In this document: one piece after another, positions 44,026-53,496 of the stretch
How the letters are laid out: every line of letters begins with the position of its first letter
Position numbering within the stretch: the first letter of the stretch is position 1
NCBI RefSeq assembly: GCF_043951865.1
Contig: NZ_JBINJF010000028.1
Span: forward strand, 1 to 58,252
DNA: 58,252 bases
Reading direction: 5' to 3'
DNA from: JAMQKA01 sp043951865
GTDB taxonomy: Bacteria; Bacteroidota; Rhodothermia; Balneolales; Balneolaceae
Notes under the pieces: generated by a model
Told to the model about the DNA's origin: nothing
Databases searched by the model: none
Seen by the model: only the letters and a program-made list of their open reading frames with translations
Translations under genes and position numbers: made by a program

Positions 44026-45222
44026 ATGAGTTTTACCAAGTTAGGTATTCCTCTTAAAGTTGGTATCGTTGCAAATGAATTTTTTGATACAAGTATCGGC
44101 CGGGTCGGAGGGTTTGGCTGGGCAGCTAAAAGAGCTGCCCAGGTGCTGAGCAATCATCCCGAAAGTTATTGCGACGTATGTTTTCTAACTGCTGATAAAA
44201 TAGGTAATGGAAGTGAAAAAAAAGTGTCGCAAGATATCCCTTACGTGCCCTTAAATGGCAATCGATTACAAAATTTTAGTAAAATGTTTTTCAGTCGAAT
44301 TGATATTCTTTTGACTATTGATTACAGAATTAGCTATAGAGGTGTATTCAATGCATTACCATTTACTCCTATTGTAGTTTGGGTGAGGGATCCATGGTCC
44401 CCACAGGATGTTGATAAGATAATGTCGCTTAAGATTCCCGGTAAAGAAGATGTAAAGCCTGCTGGAATCTATGAAAAAAATACACAGCAACTCTCTGAAT
44501 ATGCGAACCGTAAATTTCCTAAACCACCGAAGGTTAAACTTGCTAACAAAATGCCATATATGAGAGAAAGTAATGAGGCGGTGTATGGTCTTCCGGAATC
44601 AGAATATGTTCTTCCAAATCCATCTGTATTGGACTATACATATGTTGAAATTGAAAAAGCTCGCAAGCCAACGGTAATTTTTTTGGGTCGCCTAGATCCG
44701 ATAAAACGCCCATGGGTATTTATAGAATTAGCAAGAAAGTTCCCTAATGTTAATTTTCTCATGCTTGGACAAAATCATTTTAACGGGAACAATGGCTGGA
44801 GTCTTGGAGAAGTCCCCGAAAATGTAAAAATGCTGGGTCATGTAACCGGTGAGGAGAAACTGAAACTGTTATCTTCGGCCTGGGTACTTGTGAACACCTC
44901 TATACATGAAGAAGCACCTGTATCGGTTTTAGAGGCATTTGCTCTAGAGACGCCGGTACTCAGCTACGAAGATTGGGGGGGATTAGTAGAGAGATATGGA
45001 ATTACTATCGGTCAACATAAAGGAACGGGACTTGAAGGCCTGTTGGATCTTGAAGAGGCATTAAATCGTCTTCTTTCCAATGATGAGTTGCGCAGGAAGT
45101 ATGGAAAAGAAGCGCGATATTATGTTGAAACTGAGCATAATAACGAGATATTTCTTTCATCCTTTAGAAGGATATGTCTGGATTCGGGAGTTGAAAAAGC
45201 ATCAAAATGTATATCAGTTTGA
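44026..45222 (+). CDS. Glycosyltransferase (GT4-like)
   Basis: The C-terminal half is GT-B: FLGRLDPIKRPWVFIELARK, LGHVTGEEKLKLLSSAWVLV and the donor-site pattern EEAPVSVLEAFALETPVLSY (E-x7-E). Start chosen at ATG 44026 (398 residues); TTG 43987 would add 13 residues. The gene is clearly more AT-rich than its neighbours. It probably uses a sugar supplied by the upstream operons; the 216-bp gap before it holds no gene. Confidence 0.8.
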   Translation: MSFTKLGIPLKVGIVANEFFDTSIGRVGGFGWAAKRAAQVLSNHPESYCDVCFLTADKIGNGSEKKVSQDIPYVPLNGNRLQNFSKMFFSRIDILLTIDYRISYRGVFNALPFTPIVVWVRDPWSPQDVDKIMSLKIPGKEDVKPAGIYEKNTQQLSEYANRKFPKPPKVKLANKMPYMRESNEAVYGLPESEYVLPNPSVLDYTYVEIEKARKPTVIFLGRLDPIKRPWVFIELARKFPNVNFLMLGQNHFNGNNGWSLGEVPENVKMLGHVTGEEKLKLLSSAWVLVNTSIHEEAPVSVLEAFALETPVLSYEDWGGLVERYGITIGQHKGTGLEGLLDLEEALNRLLSNDELRRKYGKEARYYVETEHNNEIFLSSFRRICLDSGVEKASKCISV

Positions 45223-45630
45223 GGAAGACCGACCGAATTATGGCTATGAGAATTCATGCTGAAATTTTTAAAGCTGGTTGAATACAAGAATTCTATGAGG
45301 TAAAAAATGTTCAGTATATCATTGTCTATACTCCGCTGTACCGGGATAAAAAATGCAAATGCAGCTTAATCTCCCGGTTACTATTGATAGGGTATTGCTG
45401 TAGAAAAATTGTCCATCCGTAAATTATTATGTGATCTTCTATTTGATTATTTAATTTTATTAAAAGCAGTAAGTTAAATGTAATTAACATTAGGGGATAC
45501 GGTTAAATATTAAGCAGGTCAATTGATATTTTATCCGGAGATGAGAGGTGCCGGTTTTATGAAAAAGTATTAATACTTTTTGCGCTGAACCTTTTGTAGT
45601 TTGGTTAACAAATAAAAGAAAAGAGAGAAC
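45223..45630. other. AT-rich gap between glycosyltransferase genes
   Basis: No coding region, RNA gene or clear repeat is seen. The AT-rich sequence resembles other junctions flanking the transferred-looking glycosyltransferase genes. Confidence 0.5.
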
Positions 45631-46617
45631 ATGAATAAATACAGCAAGCCATTTATCACGATCGCTATTCCGACCTATAACCGGGCAGATAAATACTTGC
45701 GCCAAACGCTGGAGTGCGCCACCAGGCAGAACTATGAGAATATCGAAATACTGGTTTCTGACAACTGTTCAACCGATGAGACTCCGGAAGTTGTCCGCTC
45801 TTTTTCCGATCCCCGGATAAAATTTTACCAGCAGCAGGAGAACCTGGGAGCCTACGGGAACTGGAATTTTTTGCTGGATAAAGCCCGGGGCGACTATTTC
45901 CACATGTACCACGATGACGATCGCATAGATGTTGATTTTATTGAAACCTGTATGGAGGGCGCCGAATATCGAAAAGGGCTTGCACTGATTATGAGTGGGA
46001 GCCGGGTGATAGACCAGCACGATAATATATTGAGGGAAAATGAGAACAGGGCTGACGGGGCCGAGCTGGATGATTTTATTTTGTCCTGGTACCGCGGAGA
46101 AATCAATATCTTTTTCTGCAGCTCGCTGTTTAATACGGAGATACTGCGATCGGTGGGCGGATTCGAACCCAAATATGACCACTATATTGATGTGGCCGCC
46201 CAATTTAAATGCATGGCCGCAGGCGAACGGGCGGACGTGCCGGATGTAAAAGCGAGCTTCAGAAAACATAAAGGCTCCATCACTAGCCAGACTAGTGATC
46301 ACATTAATAACTGGATAAATGACGCAAAACGATTATTGGATCTAGCATTGACGCTGGCACCAAATAAAAAGCAGTTAATTAAGAAAATCGGACTAAAAAA
46401 GTCGGCGATGAATGTTTACATGTATGCTAACGAAATTGAATCAAAAAAAGAAAGATCAAAGGCTTTTCTGAAAATATATAGAGCTTTTGGATACAGGTAC
46501 TTCCCACAAATGAAATATGCAAATCAACTGGTTCCATCGATGGGATATTTGTTGCATCCATATAGGGCGTTGAGTCTTTTAAAATCCAAAATTCTTAATA
46601 GTCTTAGATTGGCATAG
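45631..46617 (+). CDS. Glycosyltransferase family 2 protein
   Basis: A 328-residue GT-A enzyme: ITIAIPTYNRADKYL at the N-terminus, VSDNCSTDET, and the metal-binding motif YHDDDRID near residue 94. The C-terminal third has no membrane helix and is more AT-rich (from about 46280), suggesting a mosaic gene. Cytosolic face of the inner membrane is likely. Donor and acceptor are unknown. Confidence 0.88.
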   Translation: MNKYSKPFITIAIPTYNRADKYLRQTLECATRQNYENIEILVSDNCSTDETPEVVRSFSDPRIKFYQQQENLGAYGNWNFLLDKARGDYFHMYHDDDRIDVDFIETCMEGAEYRKGLALIMSGSRVIDQHDNILRENENRADGAELDDFILSWYRGEINIFFCSSLFNTEILRSVGGFEPKYDHYIDVAAQFKCMAAGERADVPDVKASFRKHKGSITSQTSDHINNWINDAKRLLDLALTLAPNKKQLIKKIGLKKSAMNVYMYANEIESKKERSKAFLKIYRAFGYRYFPQMKYANQLVPSMGYLLHPYRALSLLKSKILNSLRLA

Positions 46618-46661
46618 TAGTATTAAAGCATCTTTTTACTGGTAAATACAGACGGATTATA

Positions 46662-47813
46662 ATGGAAACCAAAGAGAAGATAATAGTATATAATCGCGCA
46701 TTTTGTTTGATCAGCGAGACGTTTGTATACCAGCAGGCCCGCGATCTGGCACAGAACTTTGAGGTTCACCTGCTGGCACGGGAGTTTACGAATCCACACG
46801 GGTTTGATTATTCCATATTTAATCAACACCTGGTAAAAAGACCGAAGTCATGGATAGGCCGCGTTGCAGGAAAAGCGATACGGACGTGGCTGAATACCGA
46901 TTTTGAGATGGGATTCCGATCATACCTGAGGCTCCGTAAATTGTTAAAAAAGGGGGATATCGGTGCTATTCACGCGCATTTTGGCCCAAATGCTGTTGAG
47001 ATCATGGGGTTGGCCAGGGCGTTCGACATCCCGCTGGTGGTCACCTTTCACGGACACGATGCCTCCCGGCTGTTGAAGAATGAATCCTACAAAAAAAAGC
47101 TGCCCGAACTTTTTGAATACGCTTCGGGAATCATCATCGTGAGCCGGCATATGATTGAAAACCTGGAGCTGGAACCCTGGCTGGAGAAGGTACACGTGAT
47201 TCCGTGTTCGGTCGATCCCCAAAAATTTGTCATTCAAAAGAATGGGCGGTCGTCGGATGCAATCAGAATCGTCCATTCCGGAAGAATCGCCAGTACGAAG
47301 GGGGTTCCGGACCTGGTTAAAGTTTTCTCGGAACTGGCGGACAACTATCCAAATATTGAGCTGCATATTGCGGGAGATGGGGAAGAGCTTCAGCGAACCA
47401 AAGCGCTGGCCAGGGAACGAGGCCATAATGACAAGATCACCTTTTATGGAAGAGTATCCCAGGAACAGGTCCGAGATTTGCTGAATGGAGCAGATATTTT
47501 TGTGCTCAATAGTCGAACTGACGCGAATGGAGATATGGAGGGAACACCTGTCTCAATTCTGGAAGCGATGTGCCTCAAAAAGCCGGTAGTCTCTACTATT
47601 CATGCCGGCATACCTGATGTGATTCAGCATAGGAAAAACGGACTGTTGGTACCTGAGTATGCCAACGATGAGCTAAAAGCGTGTATTGAGCGGTTAATTT
47701 GTGATAGTGAACTGCGGGAACAGCTGGGAGAAGAAGCACAAGCAACGGTTAAAAAGTCGTATACCAATAAGGTGATGCGGCAAAGGATAAATCGGATTTT
47801 CGAGGAAATTTAA
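46662..47813 (+). CDS. Glycosyltransferase family 4 protein
   Basis: A 383-residue GT-B enzyme. N-terminal acceptor domain with IHAHFGPNAVEIM and VTFHGHDAS, then HSGRIASTKGVPDLVKVFSEL, ITFYGRVSQEQVRDLLNGAD and the donor E-x7-E segment (EGTPVSILEAMCLKKPVVST). It lies 44 bases after the GT2 gene and is co-directional. Confidence 0.92.
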   Translation: METKEKIIVYNRAFCLISETFVYQQARDLAQNFEVHLLAREFTNPHGFDYSIFNQHLVKRPKSWIGRVAGKAIRTWLNTDFEMGFRSYLRLRKLLKKGDIGAIHAHFGPNAVEIMGLARAFDIPLVVTFHGHDASRLLKNESYKKKLPELFEYASGIIIVSRHMIENLELEPWLEKVHVIPCSVDPQKFVIQKNGRSSDAIRIVHSGRIASTKGVPDLVKVFSELADNYPNIELHIAGDGEELQRTKALARERGHNDKITFYGRVSQEQVRDLLNGADIFVLNSRTDANGDMEGTPVSILEAMCLKKPVVSTIHAGIPDVIQHRKNGLLVPEYANDELKACIERLICDSELREQLGEEAQATVKKSYTNKVMRQRINRIFEEI

Positions 47814-47874
47814 TAATAGGTTTTATAAACAGACTGAATAAACTTACTCTAGAAAATAATAAAATAGGATATAC

Positions 47875-47964
47875 ATGGCACAAGTTTCTATTATAATTCC
47901 TGTTTAAAATGTGCTCATGGAGTTCAAGAGAGTTATGGTCCAGAGATCGCACATTCTACAAGAA
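47875..47964 (+). pseudogene. Remnant of a glycosyltransferase family 2 gene start
   Basis: ATG 47875 reads MAQVSIIIPV then TAA, then NVLMEFKRVM. GT2 proteins begin V-S-I-I-I-P-V-Y-N, so the TAA (47905-47907) stands exactly where Tyr is expected, and Asn-Val follows. The homology fades within about 30 codons. It lies in the 294-bp gap before the next glycosyltransferase gene and looks like the stump of a deleted gene. Confidence 0.6.
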
Positions 47965-48107
47965 TAGGGTAATGTATTTTGGTAGAAAACGGATCTGTAT
48001 AGAATGTTTATGAACTGGTGGTCCATACTGATATTCAAGGTAACTGTTGAAGACAGAGTATCTCAACAGTTACTGTTCCAACATAAAGAGTGAAATGAGA
48101 ACCTAAA

Positions 48108-48941
48108 TTGAAGCGAACCATTAACATACTGATTTCTACAATTGATTCTGGGATCTATAATCTGGACAAAGTGATCCTGGGACAGCAGGAAGGGATTTAT
48201 TACATCGTTTCACACCAGTATACCGATGAGCAGTACCGACGTACGCCTTCCTTTCTTGAGCGAGAGGATATTCGGGTTTCCCATATCCCCGGCAGGGGTG
48301 TTACCAAGTCTAGAAATAACGCGATCCGACTTGCTGATGGCGATATCGGTCTTTTTGCGGATGACGATGTTACCTATGCGAAGAATAATTTTGAGACTCT
48401 GGAGAGGGTATTTGAGGAGCATCCGGAGGTGGATGTTGCCCTGTTTAAGATACAAACCGGTCCGGGAGAGCCTCCTTATAAACGGTACCCGGAGAAGAGC
48501 ATTACCTACCAGGATGCGCCTTCGGTGGGAACGGTAGAAATGGGATTTCGGATTCCGAAAATTAAAGAAAAAAAGATCCGTTTTGATGAACGGTTTGGTG
48601 CCGGACAGCCGCTATTGATCGGTTCGGATGAACGCCTGTTTGTGCAAGACTGTATCGATGCGGGATTAACGGTGCGGTATTTTCCTGAATATATCGTGCA
48701 CCATCCGTATGAAAATACCGTCAAAAAAATTCCCAAATATGACAAACGCCTGATATGGGTAACAGGTGGTGTGGATTGTCGGCTAAACGGTCCGTTAGCA
48801 CTGGTTAAGGCGCTACTGGGGACTCTGAAGATCGTACCTGATTTAATTAGAAATAAGGTAAATCCGCTCTTTTATTTCTATCATCGTATTTCTGCCGTAA
48901 TCTATATTTTAAAAACGAATAAAGGTCCCCATGAAAGCTAA
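48108..48941 (+). CDS. Glycosyltransferase family 2-like protein
   Basis: A 277-residue protein with the GT-A core: GRGVTKSRNNAIRLADGDIG and the metal site LFADDDVTY, then an acceptor-side segment LIGSDERLFVQDCIDAG. The N-terminus (INILISTIDSGIYNL) differs from the usual I-P-x-Y-N, so it is an unusual branch. The start is TTG 48108; no near ATG fits. Its last 11 bases overlap the next gene. Confidence 0.78.
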   Translation: MKRTINILISTIDSGIYNLDKVILGQQEGIYYIVSHQYTDEQYRRTPSFLEREDIRVSHIPGRGVTKSRNNAIRLADGDIGLFADDDVTYAKNNFETLERVFEEHPEVDVALFKIQTGPGEPPYKRYPEKSITYQDAPSVGTVEMGFRIPKIKEKKIRFDERFGAGQPLLIGSDERLFVQDCIDAGLTVRYFPEYIVHHPYENTVKKIPKYDKRLIWVTGGVDCRLNGPLALVKALLGTLKIVPDLIRNKVNPLFYFYHRISAVIYILKTNKGPHES

Positions 48942-49824
48942 ATCAGCACCTGAATTTTCTGTAATAATTCCTGTTTACAATAATTGGGAAACCCTGAAAT
49001 TGTGTTTGAGTGCATTACAAAAACAAAGTCTCGATCAGGAATTATATGAGATTGTGGTAGTTAATAATGCTTCCACGGTTCCATTACCAGACGGGTTAAA
49101 TCTACCGAGGAATGCAAGAATTATTGAAGAGCCTAATCCTGGATCATATGCTGCCCGAAATACAGGTGCAAGCGTGGCAAATGGAAGTATACTGGCATTT
49201 ACAGATTCAGATTGTATTCCTGATACACAATGGCTGAGTAATGCAAAAAAAATGTTTGAGGATACCAATTGTGATCTGATTGGGGGTGAAATCGAAGTTT
49301 TTTTAGCAGAGGATGGTGCAAAACATGCTTATATCTATGATAAACATTTTGCTTTTCGTCAAAAAGAGTGGGTACCCAACGGGAAAAGCTGTACGGCAAA
49401 CTTAATTATTAAGAAATCGATCTTCTATAAAGCTGGAAAATTTGATTCAACATTGAAATCAGGTGGTGATTGGGAATTTTCTAAACGATGCGTGGGCAAG
49501 GGATATGATATGCAATACGGTGAATCTGTGATCATAAGGCATCCGGCCAGAAAAACTCTGCGGGCATTATTAAAAAAACATTATAGGCATATCTGTTGGG
49601 GATCAATTATTACAAGAGAAAAATATCAGTGTGGACAACTCAAAGTGTTGCTTAGTAGTTTGAAAGGAGCCTTCCAAAGACTCTTTCGAAAGAACCCACA
49701 GATTTCAAAAAAATATGAACGATTTGTTGTACTATACATCGACTTTATCAAACTGGTGGTTCAGCTATATGGGAATTTGTTATTGCTATTTAAGTTAAAA
49801 GATCCGCATAAAGTCAGGGAATAA
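48931..49824 (+). CDS. Glycosyltransferase family 2 protein
   Basis: A 297-residue GT-A enzyme: FSVIIPVYNNWETLKLCLSA, VVVNNAS, NPGSYAARNTGASVANGSIL and FTDSDCIPDTQWL, with the later GGDWEFSKRCVGKG acceptor motif. Overlaps the preceding gene by 11 bases. The gene is more AT-rich than most of the locus. Confidence 0.9.
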   Translation: MKAKSAPEFSVIIPVYNNWETLKLCLSALQKQSLDQELYEIVVVNNASTVPLPDGLNLPRNARIIEEPNPGSYAARNTGASVANGSILAFTDSDCIPDTQWLSNAKKMFEDTNCDLIGGEIEVFLAEDGAKHAYIYDKHFAFRQKEWVPNGKSCTANLIIKKSIFYKAGKFDSTLKSGGDWEFSKRCVGKGYDMQYGESVIIRHPARKTLRALLKKHYRHICWGSIITREKYQCGQLKVLLSSLKGAFQRLFRKNPQISKKYERFVVLYIDFIKLVVQLYGNLLLLFKLKDPHKVRE

Positions 49825-49943
49825 AAAAGCAAGTATACATAATGTTCGAAATGGTGCCATCTACTTAAAAATCTGACTGGTTGAAACAAAGAAGCCTAAT
49901 AATGAGCTATAGTTTTCAGAATATCTAATTATCAAGATTTAAC

Positions 49944-51080
49944 ATGCTTTCAGATGAAAAAAAAATTCTTATTATCAGCAGTTCGTTTTACCCGGTGAAC
50001 TCGCCGCGCTCATTCCGGGCCACGGAGCTTGTGAAGGAGTTCGCCCGGCAGGGGCATGACGTTACGTTGTTGACGTTGAAAAATGACAGATATCACATTC
50101 CATTTGAAGAGGAGTTCGGGGTAACCATTAAAGACCTGGGAGATAAACGGCTGCCCGACATAGATATGAACGGGACGAACGGTATAACCACACTTTTTAA
50201 ACGGGCGTTGCGCAGGGGGGCTCTTCAGTTGTTTGAATATCCCAATATTGAGCTGGCGTTTAAAGTAAAACGCGCACTAAAGAACGAGGCGGGATACGAC
50301 CTGCTGATATCCATCGCGGTTCCACACCCGATTCACTGGGGGGTGGCCTGGGCATGGGATGAAAAAGATCCGGTGGCCGGCACCTGGGTGGCCGACTGTG
50401 GAGATCCCTATATGGGAGCTGTGCTCGACTCGTTCAACAAGATGTTCTATTTCAAATACGTGGAAAAATACTTCTGCAACAAGGCGGATTTCATCACCGT
50501 GCCGATCGAAGACGCCAAAGAGGGATACTACCCGGAATTCCGGGACAAAATCAGGGTGATTCCCCAGGGATTTCAGTTTGAAGCCCCTGGAACAGAGGCG
50601 GTCCGGTATCGCGAGCACGCGGTTCCAACCTTTGCCTATGCCGGTGGATTTATCCCGGGCGGGCGGGATCCCAGGGCTTTCCTGGACTACCTGACCAGTA
50701 TTGGCCATCCCTACAAGTTCATTGTCTATACGAGGAGCAGATCCCTCGTGGAGCCGTATGTTGAACGGAGTGCGGGGACCATTGAAATTCGTGATTACAT
50801 ACCCCGCAGTGAACTGTTGAAAGTGCTCTCAACGATGGATTTCCTGGTAAACTTTGAAAACAGCACCTCTCTGCAGCGTCCAAGCAAATTAATTGATTAC
50901 TACCTGGCTGGCCGGCCGGTGCTCTCTGTAACGAGTTCCGATATTGATAAAAATGCAATTAACGAATTCCTCAGTGGAAACTATACCAGGAAGTATGAAT
51001 TTGGAGATATGGACCAATTCAGGATAGAGAACGTGTGTCGCAACTTTTTAGATTTATGTCAACAGAAGGTAGGCGTATGA
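49944..51080 (+). CDS. Glycosyltransferase (GT4-like)
   Basis: A 378-residue GT-B-like protein: ILIISSSFYPVNSPRSFRAT with the nucleotide-sugar side PRSFRATELVKEFARQGHDV, then IRVIPQGFQFEAPG and FAYAGGFIPGGRDPRAFLDYL. The C-terminal donor site is weaker (LVNFENSTSLQRPSKLIDYY). Its TGA overlaps the ATG of the next gene (51077). Confidence 0.8.
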   Translation: MLSDEKKILIISSSFYPVNSPRSFRATELVKEFARQGHDVTLLTLKNDRYHIPFEEEFGVTIKDLGDKRLPDIDMNGTNGITTLFKRALRRGALQLFEYPNIELAFKVKRALKNEAGYDLLISIAVPHPIHWGVAWAWDEKDPVAGTWVADCGDPYMGAVLDSFNKMFYFKYVEKYFCNKADFITVPIEDAKEGYYPEFRDKIRVIPQGFQFEAPGTEAVRYREHAVPTFAYAGGFIPGGRDPRAFLDYLTSIGHPYKFIVYTRSRSLVEPYVERSAGTIEIRDYIPRSELLKVLSTMDFLVNFENSTSLQRPSKLIDYYLAGRPVLSVTSSDIDKNAINEFLSGNYTRKYEFGDMDQFRIENVCRNFLDLCQQKVGV

Positions 51081-52330
51081 ATAATTCAGAAGGGAAAACG
51101 GGCTTTTATTCCGCCATCCTGTTTTTAGTTTGGCCACTGCTTGCGCTTGTTTCTGCATTTAGAAATTATCGCAGCAGCTGGGGAAAGAATATACTATGGG
51201 CATTTGTGGCATTTTACGGTCTCTGTTTTGCGATAGGTACAGAAAGCCAGGGCAGTGATATCGTCCGCTATGTTGAAGAGGTCCAAATTTTGCACGAGAG
51301 GAGCCTGTCGCTGAGCGGCGCCCTGGATTACTACCTGGAGAGCGGGGAGCTCGATATCTTCAGAACGCTGATAGCCCTTGTCGTTTCAAGAGTATCTGGC
51401 AGCCAGGTGGTGCTTACCCTGGTGTTCGGAACCATTTTTGGCTTCTTTTATTCCCGGAATATCTGGTACGTACTGGAGCAACTGCAGGGGAAGATACGCA
51501 TGATTACGTATCTCCTGTTGATCTGTTTTGCACTTATAGTACCGGTCTGGTACATGAACGGATTTCGGATGTGGACTGCCACACACATATTTCTGTACGG
51601 CTTGTTGCCCTACCTGTTTGAAGAGAAAAGGTCGGGACTTGCTGTCGCTTCCCTCTCGATATTGATGCACTTCTCATTTATCGTTCCGGTTGGACTCCTG
51701 TATGGGTATATCTTTTTGGGGAACCGGGTGACGCTGTATTTCCTGTTTTTTATCTCCACATTTTTTATTTCAGAGATTAACCTGACCGTCATAAATAATT
51801 TTATGCAAACCTATGCCCCGGAGATACTCTATGAACGAACAGACAGCTATCTGGTTGAATCAGAAGGTCAGGGCGGGGAAGGCGGCGGAGGTCCCGTGTG
51901 GTATGCCAGATTTTATACTGTAGCCTTGAAATGGTCGGTAATGGGATTCCTGGTCGTATTATACCTGAAGGGCAAAAACTTTTTCCTGAAAAACAGGAGG
52001 TGGATGAACATGTTCTCGTTTATCCTGCTGTTCTATGGTACGGCAAATATTTTGAGCCTGATTCCCTCCGGGTCGCGATATGTCACTATTGCAAATCTCT
52101 GCGCCATGGCTTTGATAACACTGTATGTTCAAAACAGAAAAGATGAGGTCGTGATGAAACGGTTCATCGCGCTTGCGACTCCGGCCCTGTTACTGTTTGT
52201 GGTGGTGGCGTTCAGGATCGGACTTTACTCCATGAGTGCCACGGCTATTCTTGGAAACCCGGTCATCGCCCTGTTTCTGACCGGGGACCACATTTCACTG
52301 AATGATGCACTGAAAACCTTGATTTTGTAG
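51077..52330 (+). CDS. EpsG/Wzy-like polysaccharide polymerase
   Basis: A multi-pass inner-membrane protein of about 417 residues with roughly ten hydrophobic helices and a large loop (~175-200 residues from the end) containing GGEGGGG. The early motif AIGTESQGSDIVRYVEEV resembles the EpsG family (G-x-D-x-x-x-Y), which polymerises exopolysaccharide repeat units. I start at ATG 51077, which overlaps the TGA of the preceding gene as ATGA; an upstream ATG (51035) lies inside that gene. It is the only candidate polymerase here. Confidence 0.75.
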   Translation: MNNSEGKTGFYSAILFLVWPLLALVSAFRNYRSSWGKNILWAFVAFYGLCFAIGTESQGSDIVRYVEEVQILHERSLSLSGALDYYLESGELDIFRTLIALVVSRVSGSQVVLTLVFGTIFGFFYSRNIWYVLEQLQGKIRMITYLLLICFALIVPVWYMNGFRMWTATHIFLYGLLPYLFEEKRSGLAVASLSILMHFSFIVPVGLLYGYIFLGNRVTLYFLFFISTFFISEINLTVINNFMQTYAPEILYERTDSYLVESEGQGGEGGGGPVWYARFYTVALKWSVMGFLVVLYLKGKNFFLKNRRWMNMFSFILLFYGTANILSLIPSGSRYVTIANLCAMALITLYVQNRKDEVVMKRFIALATPALLLFVVVAFRIGLYSMSATAILGNPVIALFLTGDHISLNDALKTLIL

Positions 52331-52340
52331 GCGGAACGGG

Positions 52341-53477
52341 ATGGAAATGCTGAAGAAAATTCGAAAAACCGCGGGCAGATACCTGGTCAATATTCCGGGA
52401 TGGCGCACCGACAGGAAAATTGTGGTGATAGAATCAGATGACTGGGGAAGTATCAGGATGCCCTCCAGGGAGGTATATGAGCAATGCCTGCAGGCCGGGT
52501 ACAGGGTAGACACAATCGCCTATGAACGCTATGACAGCCTGGCAAGCGAAAAGGACCTGGAATTACTGTTTGAGCTCTTGAACCAATTCCGGGATTGCCA
52601 CGGAAACCCGGCGGTTCTGACTGCAAATGTGCTTGTGGCCAATCCCGATTTTGAACGTATTAAAAGCGCCGGATTCAGTGATTACTTTTATGAGCCTGTG
52701 ACTGAGACGTTCCAAAAATATCCCGGTCATTCAAACTGCTTTGATTACTGGAATCAGGGAATGGAAGCCGGCCTGTTTTATCCCCAGTCTCACGGCAGGG
52801 AACACCTGAATGTATCGATGTTTATGAGTGCTCTCCAGGAACGGGACAGGGACGCCATGTTTGGCTTTGAACATGGAATGCCCGGCTGTATTCCAAAAGG
52901 GGAGCCCGGAAGAGGTAACAGGTATGTCGAATCTTTGAGGTACTCATCTGCGGCCGACAAGGGGGGAAAATTATCAATAGTCGCAGAGGGCCTGGATCTG
53001 TTTGAGGACCTGTTTGGATTCAGGTCTGCCTCCTTTATTCCGCCCAACCATATTTGGAGTCCGGATTATGACGAGCTCATATCCCAAAAGGGAGTGCACT
53101 ACTACCAGGGACGCAGAAAAATGAAGGAGCCGCTTTATGACGGCACAATTCAGCTTAATACGCACTATCTGGGACAGCAAAACAGCCAAGGTCAAATATA
53201 TTTAACCCGAAATGCAATGTTTGAACCAAGCCTGTTCAAGGATAAAGCAGCCCAGGTAAACCGATGCCTGAAGGATATTGCTGTTGCCTTCAAACTGGGG
53301 AAACCGGCTATAATTTGTTCTCACCGGTTAAACTATATCGGCTTTATCGATGAAAAAAACAGGGACGAGAACCTGGTGCTGATGAAAAAGCTGCTCCGGG
53401 AAATCACCGAAAGGTGGCCAGATGTAGAGTTTATGAATTCAGTTCAGCTGGGAAAATTGATTGAACAGCGGGTTTAA
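52341..53477 (+). CDS. Polysaccharide deacetylase-like protein
   Basis: A 378-residue protein without a signal peptide. IVVIESDDWGSIRMPS (with an acidic pair as in NodB-type metal sites), SHGREHLN and IICSHRLNYIG supply the Asp and His ligands expected of carbohydrate esterase 4-like or related hydrolases. It begins 10 bases after the polymerase gene and overlaps the next reading frame, so it belongs to the same transcript. Cytoplasmic action on a lipid-linked or nucleotide sugar would fit the missing export signal. Confidence 0.65.
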   Translation: MEMLKKIRKTAGRYLVNIPGWRTDRKIVVIESDDWGSIRMPSREVYEQCLQAGYRVDTIAYERYDSLASEKDLELLFELLNQFRDCHGNPAVLTANVLVANPDFERIKSAGFSDYFYEPVTETFQKYPGHSNCFDYWNQGMEAGLFYPQSHGREHLNVSMFMSALQERDRDAMFGFEHGMPGCIPKGEPGRGNRYVESLRYSSAADKGGKLSIVAEGLDLFEDLFGFRSASFIPPNHIWSPDYDELISQKGVHYYQGRRKMKEPLYDGTIQLNTHYLGQQNSQGQIYLTRNAMFEPSLFKDKAAQVNRCLKDIAVAFKLGKPAIICSHRLNYIGFIDEKNRDENLVLMKKLLREITERWPDVEFMNSVQLGKLIEQRV

Positions 53478-53496
53478 ACCACAAAAGAGATGCAAA

